64,000 bases of DNA, taken from Wolbachia endosymbiont of Folsomia candida (GTDB lineage: Bacteria; Pseudomonadota; Alphaproteobacteria; Rickettsiales; Anaplasmataceae). Shown here in pieces: positions 21,364-31,097 of the stretch; positions within the stretch are counted from its first letter, which is position 1; every line of letters starts with the position of its first letter. Position numbers and translations under genes: made by a program. A model generated the notes under the pieces. That model was not told the DNA's origin and made no database searches. It saw only the letters and a list, made by a program, of their open reading frames with translations. The DNA is taken from the NCBI RefSeq assembly GCF_001931755.2, contig NZ_CP015510.2:1178001-1242000 (forward strand). Direction: 5' to 3'.

Positions 21364-21582
21364 TTATCTGTATTGTTGCTCAAGTTCATTAACTTCTTCA
21401 GTAAGGCTCTTTACTCTTTCTTCAAGACGATAGACTATTTCTACTATTCTTTGATTTTTTTCTATAATTTTATCATGCATCTGCACCCTTAAATCAAGCT
21501 TGGCTAGCCACCATATAGTTGCTACAGTTTGTATTAACATCGTAATAATTACTGTAATTGGGATTTTCCCTTGATTTTGCAT
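21364..21582 (-). CDS. Small single-pass membrane protein with coiled coil
   Basis: A 72-aa protein. After a short N-terminus, residues about 7-26 (IPITVIITMLIQTVATIWWL) form one transmembrane segment. Residues about 30-72 are a charged heptad-patterned coiled coil (IVEIVYRLEERVKSLTEEV). It sits 17 bp upstream of patatin in the same direction. The architecture resembles small phage lysis accessory proteins (holin- or spanin-like), but no signature confirms this. Confidence 0.65.
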   Translation of the reverse strand: MQNQGKIPITVIITMLIQTVATIWWLAKLDLRVQMHDKIIEKNQRIVEIVYRLEERVKSLTEEVNELEQQYR

Positions 21583-21710
21583 ATTCTTTTCCTAGTTATG
21601 AAATAATTGAAAATTACTGATAAATCCAAGTTACGGATTATGTAACGCAAACCTTGGTTATTTGAGGCTTCTTATCATTTAAGTTGAGAAAAATGGGACT
21701 ATCTAAAGCT

Positions 21711-22256
21711 TCACTTCAATTGTCCTGATTTATACTTTTTTTCTGCTTCGTCAAGTAGATCTGCGATTTCTCTGAAAAGTCTCCTGTTCCAACTATACTG
21801 TGAATTCTTCACTGCTGTCATTCTTGCAGTTCTCCCTTTCCAATCTTTATAATAAGGATTTGCTCCATTCTCCAATAAAAATTTTATCATCTCTAGTTGG
21901 CCACTTATAACTGCACTATGTAATGCTCCACTAATAGCATTTATATCAGCCCCTTTGTCTAATAAAAACTTGACAATCCTTAAGCATCCATTCCCTGCAG
22001 CATAACGTAATGCTCTTTCACTAATACTTAGAGAACCTTTAGTATTCACATTCTTTTTTACCAAAGGTTTAACAGCTTCTAAATCACAGTTCTTAGATGC
22101 AACTCGTAAATTTTTATCAATTTTATCAATATTTTCTCCACTGAATAATAAAGAATATATAGTAGCAACGCATATTACTAATACTATCAGGAAAATTAGC
22201 ACATCATACTGACCTGTTGAGCTTGCTCGAAGAATTCTCCTAAAATTTCTGTTCAT
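21711..22256 (-). CDS. Ankyrin-repeat protein with N-terminal transmembrane segment
   Basis: A 181-aa protein. Residues about 18-40 (DVLIFLIVLVICVATIYSLL) are a strong membrane segment. Three to four ankyrin repeats follow (residues about 55-155: RALRYAAGNGCLRIVKFLLDKGADI and IKFLLENGANPYYKDWKGR), then a charged helix. Its place between tail gene D and patatin is the conserved WO arrangement. Confidence 0.85.
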   Translation of the reverse strand: MNRNFRRILRASSTGQYDVLIFLIVLVICVATIYSLLFSGENIDKIDKNLRVASKNCDLEAVKPLVKKNVNTKGSLSISERALRYAAGNGCLRIVKFLLDKGADINAISGALHSAVISGQLEMIKFLLENGANPYYKDWKGRTARMTAVKNSQYSWNRRLFREIADLLDEAEKKYKSGQLK

Positions 22257-22315
22257 ATATAATCATACTATTCTTGCCTGGGCATTAGATAGTAATTTGC
22301 TTAAATTTTCTTTAA

Positions 22316-23272
22316 CTAGTCTTGCACCGCTTCTATTATAGTTTGATACCCTTTACTATCTAAGATATGTTCCGCTCTATTAACTACCCATTCACCTTCA
22401 ATCTCCTGAAAAAACCCTGAAAGGCTGATCTTAGCTTCTGCAAAAAGTGTAGGATTACCAGGAACAGTTACATTTAAATTTGATGTACTACGTTTTAGTT
22501 GTTTTAGCTTGGCAGTTGCTGCACTGACCGCTGATTCCGCTGTAGGATAAAGGTCCTGTATTAAATAACTTGAGCCTTCATTTCCTACTTTTTCTTCTAT
22601 AGTTTTCCCCTTTTCATAACTATACCATTTTGCAATAACAGATCCATATTTATTACGTACATTAAAATTTACCTTCCAATTTATTACATCTTTAGGTGTT
22701 AAGACTGTTGTGCCTAATACTTTACCAGTCGCTGATTTTCCTTCCCCTCTTGGAATAAAAATTATATATCCTCCAACAGGCTTTACTAATGCATCATGTT
22801 CTCTGCCTAACCCTTTTAAAAAGTTTAAATCACTTTCATTTGTTTGGTTTTTATATGATACAGGTACGTTTTCAAATTTTTCAGCAACTTTACTATTATG
22901 CCCATGCTTCTGTGCTATTTCTCTCACTAAATCACCTAAAGTAATATCCTTCCACTCTCTTGATGTTTTTTCCTTTAGTGAGCTTTTAAAATTTGCAGCA
23001 TGACACCTTACCCTTAAAGTCTGTGGAGGGCTCTGTATGCTGATTTCACTTGCCGTATAAACTCCCACAGGCAGTAAACCTGTCTCCTTGTAGCCAAGAA
23101 AAACCTTTAATTCACCTTTTAGCTCTAAAGCATTGCTTCCATAATCGATATGTATTTCAGCTTCATCACTTGTTGTTCCGGATTCGTCAGTAATGCGCAA
23201 TGATATTAAGCTCTTTTTTAAAGCCTCTGTTACCTGGTTACCTTCTGCTATTATGTCAAAATCTGGTGTCAT
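22316..23272 (-). CDS. D: Phage late control protein D (tail hub, gpD-like)
   Basis: A 318-aa protein, MTPDFDIIAEGNQVTEAL. The sequence and order match P2-type gpD/VgrG-like hub proteins: ITDESGTTSDEAEIHIDY in the N-terminal beta domain, KHGHNSKVAEKFENVPV mid-protein, and NVRNKYGSVIAKWYS with PTAESAVSAATAKL toward the C-terminus. gpD forms part of the baseplate hub beneath the tail tube. Its start overlaps the stop of X by one base (TAATG), so the two are translationally coupled. Confidence 0.9.
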   Translation of the reverse strand: MTPDFDIIAEGNQVTEALKKSLISLRITDESGTTSDEAEIHIDYGSNALELKGELKVFLGYKETGLLPVGVYTASEISIQSPPQTLRVRCHAANFKSSLKEKTSREWKDITLGDLVREIAQKHGHNSKVAEKFENVPVSYKNQTNESDLNFLKGLGREHDALVKPVGGYIIFIPRGEGKSATGKVLGTTVLTPKDVINWKVNFNVRNKYGSVIAKWYSYEKGKTIEEKVGNEGSSYLIQDLYPTAESAVSAATAKLKQLKRSTSNLNVTVPGNPTLFAEAKISLSGFFQEIEGEWVVNRAEHILDSKGYQTIIEAVQD

Positions 23273-23478
23273 TATTCTAAAATCTTTGTAATAGACTCTT
23301 GTGATGTCTTCTGGATTTTGGGCAGCTTAATCTTTAGTCCTGCAGGTAAGAAGCTATCATATTCTGCTAAACCAGTGTTGGATTCGAGTACTAGTTCTAC
23401 TGCTCCGCTACTATACCCATAGTGTTTCCAGCAGATATAATCTAACATTTCGTTTTCTTTAGTGTAATAATAAATCAT
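23272..23478 (-). CDS. X: Phage tail protein X (LysM-like)
   Basis: A 68-aa protein of the expected length for gpX: MIYYYTKENEMLDYICWKHYGYSSGAVELVLESN-type sequence with a LysM-like fold (KENEMLDYICWKHY, then LPAGLKIKLP). It acts in tail assembly, probably peptidoglycan- or hub-associated. It overlaps U by four bases and D by one, in the order U-X-D. Confidence 0.92.
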   Translation of the reverse strand: MIYYYTKENEMLDYICWKHYGYSSGAVELVLESNTGLAEYDSFLPAGLKIKLPKIQKTSQESITKILE

Positions 23479-23822
23479 TTGTTATAGCTTTTTAACTTTA
23501 TTTGAAATTCAACTTTTCTTGGCCGTCCGTCAGGAAAAAACGATATCTGTTTCTCTTCCAAATTAGTGATAACAAAATTTCCAAGTACATTTCCTGAATT
23601 ATCAACTAGAACGTGTGGTTCCTGAGTATTACGCATAGTCTTTAATTGTTCTAAACCATGACTCTGATAATATGGGTAAATTACCCCTGTCAAATCAATA
23701 CTTTCAATTCCTGAGCCGATATTTTGCAATGACGTTTTTTCAATACACTCAATTGTATGCCACCTCTGTTCTTTACTGTATCTCAGGCTTATTGGCTCAA
23801 ACTTACATTGCCCAAGTAACAT
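23475..23822 (-). CDS. U: Phage tail protein U (gpU-like)
   Basis: A 115-aa protein, MLLGQCKFEPISLRYSKEQRW. It shows the gpU pattern: EPISLRYS, then IESIDLTGVIYP and a closing FPDGRPRKVEFQIKLK. It is a tail-assembly/baseplate component in P2-like phages. Its start overlaps the tape-measure stop (TAATG), and its end overlaps X by four bases. Confidence 0.92.
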   Translation of the reverse strand: MLLGQCKFEPISLRYSKEQRWHTIECIEKTSLQNIGSGIESIDLTGVIYPYYQSHGLEQLKTMRNTQEPHVLVDNSGNVLGNFVITNLEEKQISFFPDGRPRKVEFQIKLKSYNK

Positions 23823-26191
23823 TAATATAACTCTTCAACTGTATCAAAAAGTGCACCACGTGCTTGTTCTCTTAACCTTTCTATTACTGCATTTGCAATA
23901 CTACGTATATCTTGATTAGGTTCTGCTTTGACACTTATATTAAACGTCTGATTGAATGTTTGGTTATATGCTTTTGATTCTTTGCTTTCAAATTTGTTTT
24001 TGATAAGCTCCTTAAATGCTTTTTCCGCTTCTTCCTGATTATAATCTTCCACAGATCTTTTCTCTTCTATGATACTTTTGAACTTAATATTATTTTCACT
24101 ACCTTCAGAGATTTCTTTCACTACATTATTATTGAGTAAAGGATTTCCATCACTGAAAACGCTATTTTTAGAAAGTGCATTGCCAACTTTTCCATCAACT
24201 AATGAAACAACACTCTCCATCTTTTCAAATTCTTTTAATGGGCTATTCTCAGAAACTCCACCAAATATGCTACTGATAGTATCTCCTAGCCATGAAAAAG
24301 CTTCACCGATTGGTTTTATTATCGATTTTATATATTCCCAAAGACCAGCAAAGAAGTCTTTCACTTTTTCCCAATTACTAATTACGAGAATTGCACCGGT
24401 TGCAAGTAAAGCAACAACAGCTCCTATAGGATTACTGATCATTGCTGCTGTTAATACTCTAAAGCCCGTAACTACTGCAGGAATTATTGTTGTTGATAGC
24501 CACATTAGCGCTGGTCCGAGCTGTCCGTATAAAATAGCTTTTAAAGTTAAAGCACCTCCTTGAAGCAAAGCGAATGCATAACCACCACCCACTACTGCAA
24601 TCTTCAAGAGGATACAGGCTGAAATGATGCTCATAATTCCAGTAGTCAAAATGGGACACTGTTCTGCAAACCAAGCTATACCTGTAGTTATAGATCTTAA
24701 AAAACCACTTATCCAATTTAAAGTAGGTAGCATGACTGAGCCCAAGTTCATTCCTACTTCTGCCATTGAATTTTTAAGTAGTTGCAATTGTTTTGCTGTA
24801 GTACTTACACGATCTTCAAATTCTCTGCCTAACGAACCTACACGTTCTTTTTCATTACCTAGTAACCCTAGCACCTCTTTATATTTTTCTAAGTTTGCAA
24901 CTATTAGTGCTATATCATCTTGAGATCCAGAATCAAAAAGTCTCAAGAGAATATCAGGACGCTCATCTTCAGGTACGTTTCTCAAAGCTTCAAAAACTTT
25001 TAGCAGTGTTCCTTGTGGATCTTTCTTAATATTCTCTTCAAGCTCATCAATATCTATTCCTACTTCCTCTAGTGCTCCTATAAATCCAGGACCTTGATTT
25101 CTTGCAGTTTGTAGTTTAATGAGCATATCATTTATCACTCCTGCTGCTTTTTTAGGCTGTTTTCCTAAGCTAATGAAGGCATTCACTAAACCAGCAGTCT
25201 GGTGTACATTGAGACCAAACTGTTTTGCAGCTCCTCCAGCCACAGTCATTGCTGACATCATATCTTTTGCATCAACAGTAGTATTACTTGCAAGGTGATT
25301 TAACGTGTCTCCGAAATCTTCCATTTTTTCAGGTCCAATTCCATAAATATTAGAAAGTGTGGCAGTAGCACTTCCTATTTCTTCTCCTGTCATGCCAAAA
25401 TTTACTGCCATCTTTCCTACTGCTTCTGTAAATTGAGTAACTTTGTCCTTTGAAAAACCAAGCCGTCCACCACTTGTAGCAATTTCAGCCAACTCTGAAG
25501 CTGATATTGGTATTTCACGGGATAATTTCTTTAACTCCTGTCCAAGTTCCATAATCATCTTATTATTAGTTTCTTTATCAGCATCAAATTTCACCACTGC
25601 TTTAATCTCTGCCATAACAGATTCAAAATCAACAGCAACTTTAATTGGAACTGCAACTGAGAGTAATGAACCTATCATTCCTATTACTTGTGATCTGTAA
25701 TGTGCTTTTTTTGCTGAGATACTTTGCTGTTGACTGATTACAGATCCCAGTTTGCTGTATTTACTTCTCAGCATTTCAAGAGATGAACCAAGTTTGTTTT
25801 GATCTCTCACTAAGGATTTAATATCTGTTCCACTCTTCCTCATTTCTTGATTCAAAGAATGCATAGCATCTCTCTTTTTCAAGTATGATTCTTTTGCTTT
25901 TGTTGCAGACGCTTTAGCTTTATCAAATTCAGCTTTTAAAGTTTTACTTGGTTTTTCTACTGCTTTCATCTGTTTAGCTAGGGATTTTACCTGATCTTCA
26001 AAGCCTTTCCAGGATTTCTTGCTAGCCAAAACATCAGAACCCAATTGTTTAAACTTAGATACTGATTTTAAGGATGAATCAAGCCTTCTTATGTTTTCAC
26101 CAAGACTAGTAAGCTGACCACTACTTCCCTTTATTGCAGCATTAAAACTGCCATCAAGCACTGCTCCTATTTTTATTGATAATGTTGACAT
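23822..26191 (-). CDS. T: Phage tail tape measure protein
   Basis: A 789-aa protein. The N-terminal 170 residues are helical and coiled-coil-rich. Residues about 190-470 match the TP901 tape-measure core (MAEIKAVVKFD, SASELAEIATSGGRLG, FGMTGEEIGSATATLSNIYG). Two or three hydrophobic segments lie at about 535-620 (ILTTGIMSIISACILLKIAVVGG and AVVALLATGAILVI), and the C-terminus is again helical. It sets tail length and is threaded inside the tube. At 789 aa it predicts a short-to-medium contractile tail. The gpE+E' frameshift product ends 19 bases inside its start. Confidence 0.93.
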   Translation of the reverse strand: MSTLSIKIGAVLDGSFNAAIKGSSGQLTSLGENIRRLDSSLKSVSKFKQLGSDVLASKKSWKGFEDQVKSLAKQMKAVEKPSKTLKAEFDKAKASATKAKESYLKKRDAMHSLNQEMRKSGTDIKSLVRDQNKLGSSLEMLRSKYSKLGSVISQQQSISAKKAHYRSQVIGMIGSLLSVAVPIKVAVDFESVMAEIKAVVKFDADKETNNKMIMELGQELKKLSREIPISASELAEIATSGGRLGFSKDKVTQFTEAVGKMAVNFGMTGEEIGSATATLSNIYGIGPEKMEDFGDTLNHLASNTTVDAKDMMSAMTVAGGAAKQFGLNVHQTAGLVNAFISLGKQPKKAAGVINDMLIKLQTARNQGPGFIGALEEVGIDIDELEENIKKDPQGTLLKVFEALRNVPEDERPDILLRLFDSGSQDDIALIVANLEKYKEVLGLLGNEKERVGSLGREFEDRVSTTAKQLQLLKNSMAEVGMNLGSVMLPTLNWISGFLRSITTGIAWFAEQCPILTTGIMSIISACILLKIAVVGGGYAFALLQGGALTLKAILYGQLGPALMWLSTTIIPAVVTGFRVLTAAMISNPIGAVVALLATGAILVISNWEKVKDFFAGLWEYIKSIIKPIGEAFSWLGDTISSIFGGVSENSPLKEFEKMESVVSLVDGKVGNALSKNSVFSDGNPLLNNNVVKEISEGSENNIKFKSIIEEKRSVEDYNQEEAEKAFKELIKNKFESKESKAYNQTFNQTFNISVKAEPNQDIRSIANAVIERLREQARGALFDTVEELY

Positions 26192-26558
26192 TTAAACTCC
26201 TTGGCTACTTTCGACCATAAAATAAATTCACTAATTTCCATGTCCAATATATGCTCAACCCCGCCGCCTGTGATAGAGCTGAGCATTAATACGTTTAACC
26301 TTAAGTCCTTTGGATAATTGGTGAAAAAAAATCCTTTAAGATCTCTTGTGCTTTTACATAATCTGCAATATCCAATTCTTCAATGGCTTCTTTTGTAACA
26401 GAGGCTAGATTTGCAGTTAACGTAACTTCTCTGCTGAGTTCACTACCATCGATACGTTCAATGGCTAAGTAATCTCTTACTTTTGGACGTCTAATAGTAA
26501 GTTCTGAAACAGAAATACCATCAACTGTAATTTGGTTATTAAGTGTTATTGTTTTCAT
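26173..26558 (-). CDS. E: Tail assembly chaperone gpE and its -1 frameshift extension gpE+E'
   Basis: The zero frame (26301-26558, 85 aa, MKTITLNNQITVDG) is gpE. At 26331-26325 it contains the slippery heptamer T TTT TTT in correct phase (codons GAT TTT TTT TCA, eight Ts). A -1 slip enters a frame that stays open to TAA at 26175-26173, adding about 50 residues including SSITGGGVEHILDMEISEF and overlapping the tape-measure start. The fused product is about 128 aa. This reproduces the gpE/gpE+E' (lambda gpG/gpGT-like) programmed frameshift conserved in long-tailed phages, in the expected place between tube and tape measure. These proteins chaperone tape-measure folding during tail assembly. Confidence 0.85.
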
Positions 26559-26651
26559 ACATGCTCCTATAAATAAAAATAAAATTTTGAGATCTTGTTA
26601 AAGCTGTTTTAATTATTTGATCAACATAATATCTCCTTAAAAAGTAAAATC

Positions 26652-27158
26652 CTAAATTCCTAACACTGTCTGTAATAATGCCATCTGATCAACACCGTTA
26701 ATTTTACGAATCATATTTTCAGCATCAATTTCGATAAGTTCTTTGTCACCAATGGTGAGTTTGTAATAATGAGCAGCGACAGTACATTTGAGTGTTGCTT
26801 TCTCGCCAGGTTTCCAACTACCAAAATCAAATTCCTTGAATATCCCCCTGAGATTAATGATTACTCCCTCAATATCATTGATACCACTGCCTTGAAGACC
26901 ACCTCGAAGTGTCAGAGATACTGAATTTCCATCAATCAGTCCAAAAAGTCTAAATAGCTCTGTATCGTATTCAGAAAAAGTAAAATCAGCTTCAAGCTTT
27001 TCCATGCCCATATCTATATTTATTGGAATATCCATACCACCAGCTCTATATTCTTCGGTTTTTATGGTAAGCTTTGGTAGAGTGATTTCATCGATTTTTC
27101 CAGCATAACCACGACCATCAACGAATACATTAAAGTTCTTTAAAATTTTTGGTAGCAT
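26652..27158 (-). CDS. FII: Phage major tail tube protein (FII)
   Basis: A 168-aa protein, MLPKILKNFNVFVDGRGYAG, typical FII length. It has the family pattern of a short N-terminal strand, EITLPKLTIKTEEYRAGGMD, then LEADFTFSEYD and GSWKPGEKATLKCTVAAHYYKL. It polymerises into the inner tube of the contractile tail. It lies directly downstream of the sheath gene with a 29-bp gap. Confidence 0.94.
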   Translation of the reverse strand: MLPKILKNFNVFVDGRGYAGKIDEITLPKLTIKTEEYRAGGMDIPINIDMGMEKLEADFTFSEYDTELFRLFGLIDGNSVSLTLRGGLQGSGINDIEGVIINLRGIFKEFDFGSWKPGEKATLKCTVAAHYYKLTIGDKELIEIDAENMIRKINGVDQMALLQTVLGI

Positions 27159-27187
27159 TTTTTTCCCCTTTTATAAAATTAATTAAC

Positions 27188-28384
27188 TTATAATATTTTA
27201 TTATTAACCAGATGAGACCTAAAGGTAATCTGTTCTGCTGGATATGGCGGCGTAAACTCAAAGTCAAAATATACTTTTCCGCTTGCAATATTTGCTGTGG
27301 TATTGAGGTCTGGTGATGCATAGCATTTACCATCAAGAATAGCTCCTTGGGATTTTAGATTTGCCAGATAGGAATTCACCCCTTCTATGACATCATCAAT
27401 ATAGGTTTTGGTAATATTGCGATCAACTGCCCAGAGATGTGCTCGAAGAAGGCTATCATTAATTAAATCTGCAGTACGTCTAACTGACAAAAAAGCCCAT
27501 TTTGAATCACTAGAGCAGGTTCTATTCCCCCATAGTCTATAACCTTTTTGATGAATGATTGTTGCTACTTCATTTTCATTTAAATAATTAGCACGGCAAT
27601 TTGAATCACCTAAAGTAAAGTCAACAGGTCTGCTTGTACCAACAATTACATTAATTTCTTGATTTGATGGTGACCACCAGAATCCATGTTCATTGTCTGT
27701 TTTAGCAATTAAACCTGCAACAAATGGGCTAGTAGGCAAAACCTCTTCCTTGTCTGTAAATATTTTAACCCATGGATCAACAACATAAACACGAGAACTA
27801 CCGATACTTTTTCTCCATTTGATTGCTTCTTCATCATTAGTATTTGGGCCATCTGCTACTATTATTGCTCTTAATTTCTCTGCTATAGGAATCAAAGCTG
27901 CAACTATTGGATTTTTAGATTTTTCTTCTTTTGACTCTGTTTCAGGCAACTGATGAGTAAAGTGTGGTGCAATCAGAATTCTCGGTGCCACATGGACTAT
28001 ACTTTCACTACTTAAGAATGCTTGAATCCCTTGATACTCGCCAGTTTCTTCATCAACTCCACCAATAATATTTTTAACTGTTTCACCTTCTCTCAATGTT
28101 TGGTCAGCATTTTCACCTTCTGCAACACGAATCACTACTACTGTTGCACCTATCTGGGAAAAAATTGAATTTACTGCTTGCAAAAGAGTTCCTTTTTTAC
28201 CAAGTTTTGCTGCTTCCTTTAGGCTTCCCGCTATAAGAACTGGTTTATTTAGTGGAAATTTTTCTGCGTCACTATCTGGAGCAGTACCAATAACACCAAT
28301 TACTGATGATTTACTTGTTCTAATTGTTTTTGGTCCTGAAGTTACTTCAATAACATTCACACCATGCAAGAATTTTTCGGTCAT
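27188..28384 (-). CDS. FI: Phage tail sheath protein (FI)
   Basis: A 398-aa protein, MTEKFLHGVNVIEVTSGPKTIRT. Sheath motifs are clear: VIGVIGTAPDSD near residue 30, VVVIRVAEG, PIVAALIPIAEKLRAIIVADGP, SPFVAGLIAKTDNEHGFWWSPSN and the C-terminal NSYLANLKSQGAILDG and GKVYFDFEFTPPYPAEQI. It forms the contractile sheath around the FII tube. It is the first gene of the minus-strand tail cluster seen here; upstream lies an insertion sequence rather than more phage genes, so the upstream baseplate genes have been separated from it. Confidence 0.95.
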   Translation of the reverse strand: MTEKFLHGVNVIEVTSGPKTIRTSKSSVIGVIGTAPDSDAEKFPLNKPVLIAGSLKEAAKLGKKGTLLQAVNSIFSQIGATVVVIRVAEGENADQTLREGETVKNIIGGVDEETGEYQGIQAFLSSESIVHVAPRILIAPHFTHQLPETESKEEKSKNPIVAALIPIAEKLRAIIVADGPNTNDEEAIKWRKSIGSSRVYVVDPWVKIFTDKEEVLPTSPFVAGLIAKTDNEHGFWWSPSNQEINVIVGTSRPVDFTLGDSNCRANYLNENEVATIIHQKGYRLWGNRTCSSDSKWAFLSVRRTADLINDSLLRAHLWAVDRNITKTYIDDVIEGVNSYLANLKSQGAILDGKCYASPDLNTTANIASGKVYFDFEFTPPYPAEQITFRSHLVNNKIL

Positions 28385-28497
28385 ATCATTATAGATTAAT
28401 TTTTATTTCTTGTTAAAAGTAGTTTTGTTGTTTAGCTATTTATAATTTGCTAATGAATCTTCCATATGCTCTTTTAAATCGTTAAGAAACTCTTGTA

Positions 28498-29450
28498 ACC
28501 CCAACTATGGATTAAAAAACAATAGAAAAGCCAAGGAGATAGGGTAAACTCAGGAAATATTTGAAAATCAAATGAGGTTACCCATGAATAAAAATATAAC
28601 AGAATTATTTTGCTTTGTAGACGATTTTTGCAATGCAGCAGACAAAAATTTTGCAGAAAAATTCCTACCAAGTGGCAAAAAGCCAACCAGGACGCCAGGA
28701 ATCACGCATTCAGAAATTCTCACAATAATACTTTTGTACCACCAATCGCCGTGTAAAAACTTTAAAGCTTTTTACGTACTTTGCCTTCCATTTCACAAAT
28801 TAGATTTTCCAAAATTGCCTTCATATGACCGATTTATTGCACTAAAACCACGAATTTTGTGGTATTTAATGCTGCTTTTAGAGTGGTTTTGCGGACAAGC
28901 GAAAATGACTGGAATTTCATACATAGACGCAACTTCAATCGCAGTTTGCCATCCAAAAAGAATCTCGAGAAACAAGATTTTTGCTGGAATTGCAAAATTA
29001 GGAAAAAGCACGTATGGCTGGTTTTTTGGCTTTAAACTGCATCTGGTAATCAACGAAAAAGGAAGCGCTTACGCTGACAAAAGGCAATGTTGACGACAGA
29101 AAACCTGTGCCAAATTTGACTAAAAAATTGACCGGATTGCTATTTGGAGATATCAAAAAAGATCTTTTTCACGAATTATTCGATAGAGGTTTAAAGCTCG
29201 TAACCGGCATAAAAAAGGGTATGAAAAACTCATTAATGGCGCTAAATGAGAAGATTTTGTTGAGAAAAAGATCGATTATTGAGACAGTTTTTGGCTCTCT
29301 GAAAAATAAATTTGAGATCGAGCATACTCGGCATAGATCGCCAGTAAATTTTTTGATTCACATTCTTTCGACACTTGTTTCATATTCCTTGAAAACTAAA
29401 AAGCCTTCTATTTCCTACACTTTCTTCGTTGGCTAATCCATAGTTGGGGT
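28498..29450 (+). mobile_element. Decayed IS982-family insertion sequence
   Basis: A 953-bp element with perfect 17-bp inverted ends ACCCCAACTATGGATTA at 28498-28514 and 29434-29450. The transposase is split into two frames: 28572-29093 (THSEILTIILLY, then SYIDATSIAVCHPKRI and GFKLHLVINEKG), and a second part opening near 29045 and ending at 29436 (KGNVDDRKPVP, KILLRKRSIIETVFG, IEHTRHRSPVNF). This is the IS982 DDE layout with a frameshift near 29060-29070. The FGD-IKKDL region also looks about three residues short. The transposase is therefore probably inactive, though the intact ends could be mobilised in trans. No clear target duplication was found. Confidence 0.85.
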
Positions 29451-29563
29451 CTCTAAAAGCGTAAAATAATTAGAAGTAGCAAGTCCTTTTGACATATAAA
29501 TTATTTAATAAATATTCTTAGGACTTAGCTATTTCATCCGATTCTTACTCCTGACTTTAACCC

Positions 29564-31097
29564 TTACTTTTACCCACAAATATAAAAAAGCTAGTAAAAT
29601 AGCAAATTCATATATTTGATAAAGGGTTTAAAAATGTACGGAGTAAATACAAATACGCAATATACTGATAGCTTAGGGGACAAATGGCTAGAAAGAGAGT
29701 TGAGACATGTTAATCTGGGAGATATAAGGCTTAATAAGAGGCTTATTACAACAAGTTATCTTATAGAGCGTAAGGCATCTGGATCAATTAATCAAAGTTG
29801 TGGTGGATGGAAAGAAGCTAAGGGCGCGTACAGGTTGTTTAGTAATGAAAAGCTTGAGGCCGAGAAAATTTATTCTTCTCATCATAAAGAAACAGCGGAA
29901 AGGATAAAAGGAAATAAGCTTATATTTTCAATCCAAGATACTAGTTATTTGGATTTTGACTCTCATATAAATACCAAAGGGCTAGGCAGTATTTCTAAAG
30001 CTTATACAAAGCATAAAAAGGGTTTGCTGCTGCATAGTGCCTTAATGGTCAGTAAAGAAGGATTACCTTTAGGTTTATCTTCTCAACAGTGCTGGGCGCG
30101 TCCCGCTAGAAAAGAAGAAACAGCAAAAGAAAAAGCAAATAGGAAATACCGTACTTCTATAGAGGAGAAAGAAAGTTATAAGTGGATAGCAGCACTAAAA
30201 GAAACCATAAATAACGTTTCCAAAGATGTACAACTTGTCACTCTTGGTGATAGGGAAGCAGATATCTTCAAATTTTTATGGATAGCTGAATCATTGGGTA
30301 GTTTTTATGTAATCCGTAACCGAGCTAATAGAAAATTTATCTGTACTGAAGAGGGAAAAACAGATTTGCAAACACGCATAGCTCAACTTCCGGTAAAAGA
30401 GAAAATCGTCTTGGAAGTTGCTAAAAACGGGCACCAGAAGTCAAGAAAAGCAAATATTGAAGTAAAATATATGAAAGGCTATATACCTATCAGAGCGCCT
30501 TACATTTATGGGTCAAAAGATACAGCACATAAAATAAGTGATAAAGTCGCTGTATATGTGGTAAGCGCAAAGGAAATGGATCCTCCTAAAGGAGTTGAAG
30601 CTATCGATTGGACTTTGTTAACTAATGTACCAGTTAATAGCACTTTAGATGCCATAGAAAGGATAAATTGGTATAAGCTACGATGGAAAATTGAAGAATA
30701 CTTTAGAATTTTAAAATCAGGATGTAAAATAGAAAGCTCTCGTTTAACTACAAAGGAAAGGCTACAGAAATTAATTGCTATAAAGAGCATTATTACATTT
30801 AAAATTTTATATTTAACAAAAGTGGCTTTATCGCATCCTATGGAGGCTTGCACTAAGGTTCTAAGCAATGAAGAGTGGAAAGCTCTTTACATACGTGAGC
30901 ATCAAGTGGCCACATTGCCCGAAGAACCTCCAAACATAAAACAAGCTATTATTTGGTTAGGAAAATTAGGTGGGTTTATGAATAGAAAAGGTGATAATTT
31001 ACCAGGAAGTATGACTCTATGGCGAGGCTATGAAAATCTTAGAGAGAGCATGGTTATGCTTCACATAATAACTTCTCAAAGTTATGGGTAAAAGTAA
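29564..31097 (+). mobile_element. Tn5/IS50-like IS4-family insertion sequence, copy B, with 11-bp target duplication
   Basis: A 1534-bp element with inverted termini TTACTTTTACCC / GGGTAAAAGTAA, flanked by GACTTTAACCC at 29553-29563 and 31098-31108, a perfect 11-bp duplication. It is inserted in the final codons of the giant gene read on the minus strand. Without the element and one duplication copy, that gene would read SGLKSGVRIG and stop at 29534-29536; now it ends SGLKSYFYP using codons from the IS terminus. The perfect duplication indicates a simple, recent insertion. Confidence 0.95.
29634..31091 (+). CDS. IS4-family (IS50/Tn5-like) DDE transposase, copy B
   Basis: A 485-aa protein from ATG at 29634, or 491 aa from a TTG at 29616. 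Its sequence is identical to copy A (7956-9413), with the same LGDREADIF and YKLRWKIEEYFRILK catalytic motifs. The last ten bases overlap the end of the giant gene on the other strand, because both stops use the IS terminus. The frame is intact, so it is probably active. Confidence 0.93.
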   Translation: MYGVNTNTQYTDSLGDKWLERELRHVNLGDIRLNKRLITTSYLIERKASGSINQSCGGWKEAKGAYRLFSNEKLEAEKIYSSHHKETAERIKGNKLIFSIQDTSYLDFDSHINTKGLGSISKAYTKHKKGLLLHSALMVSKEGLPLGLSSQQCWARPARKEETAKEKANRKYRTSIEEKESYKWIAALKETINNVSKDVQLVTLGDREADIFKFLWIAESLGSFYVIRNRANRKFICTEEGKTDLQTRIAQLPVKEKIVLEVAKNGHQKSRKANIEVKYMKGYIPIRAPYIYGSKDTAHKISDKVAVYVVSAKEMDPPKGVEAIDWTLLTNVPVNSTLDAIERINWYKLRWKIEEYFRILKSGCKIESSRLTTKERLQKLIAIKSIITFKILYLTKVALSHPMEACTKVLSNEEWKALYIREHQVATLPEEPPNIKQAIIWLGKLGGFMNRKGDNLPGSMTLWRGYENLRESMVMLHIITSQSYG

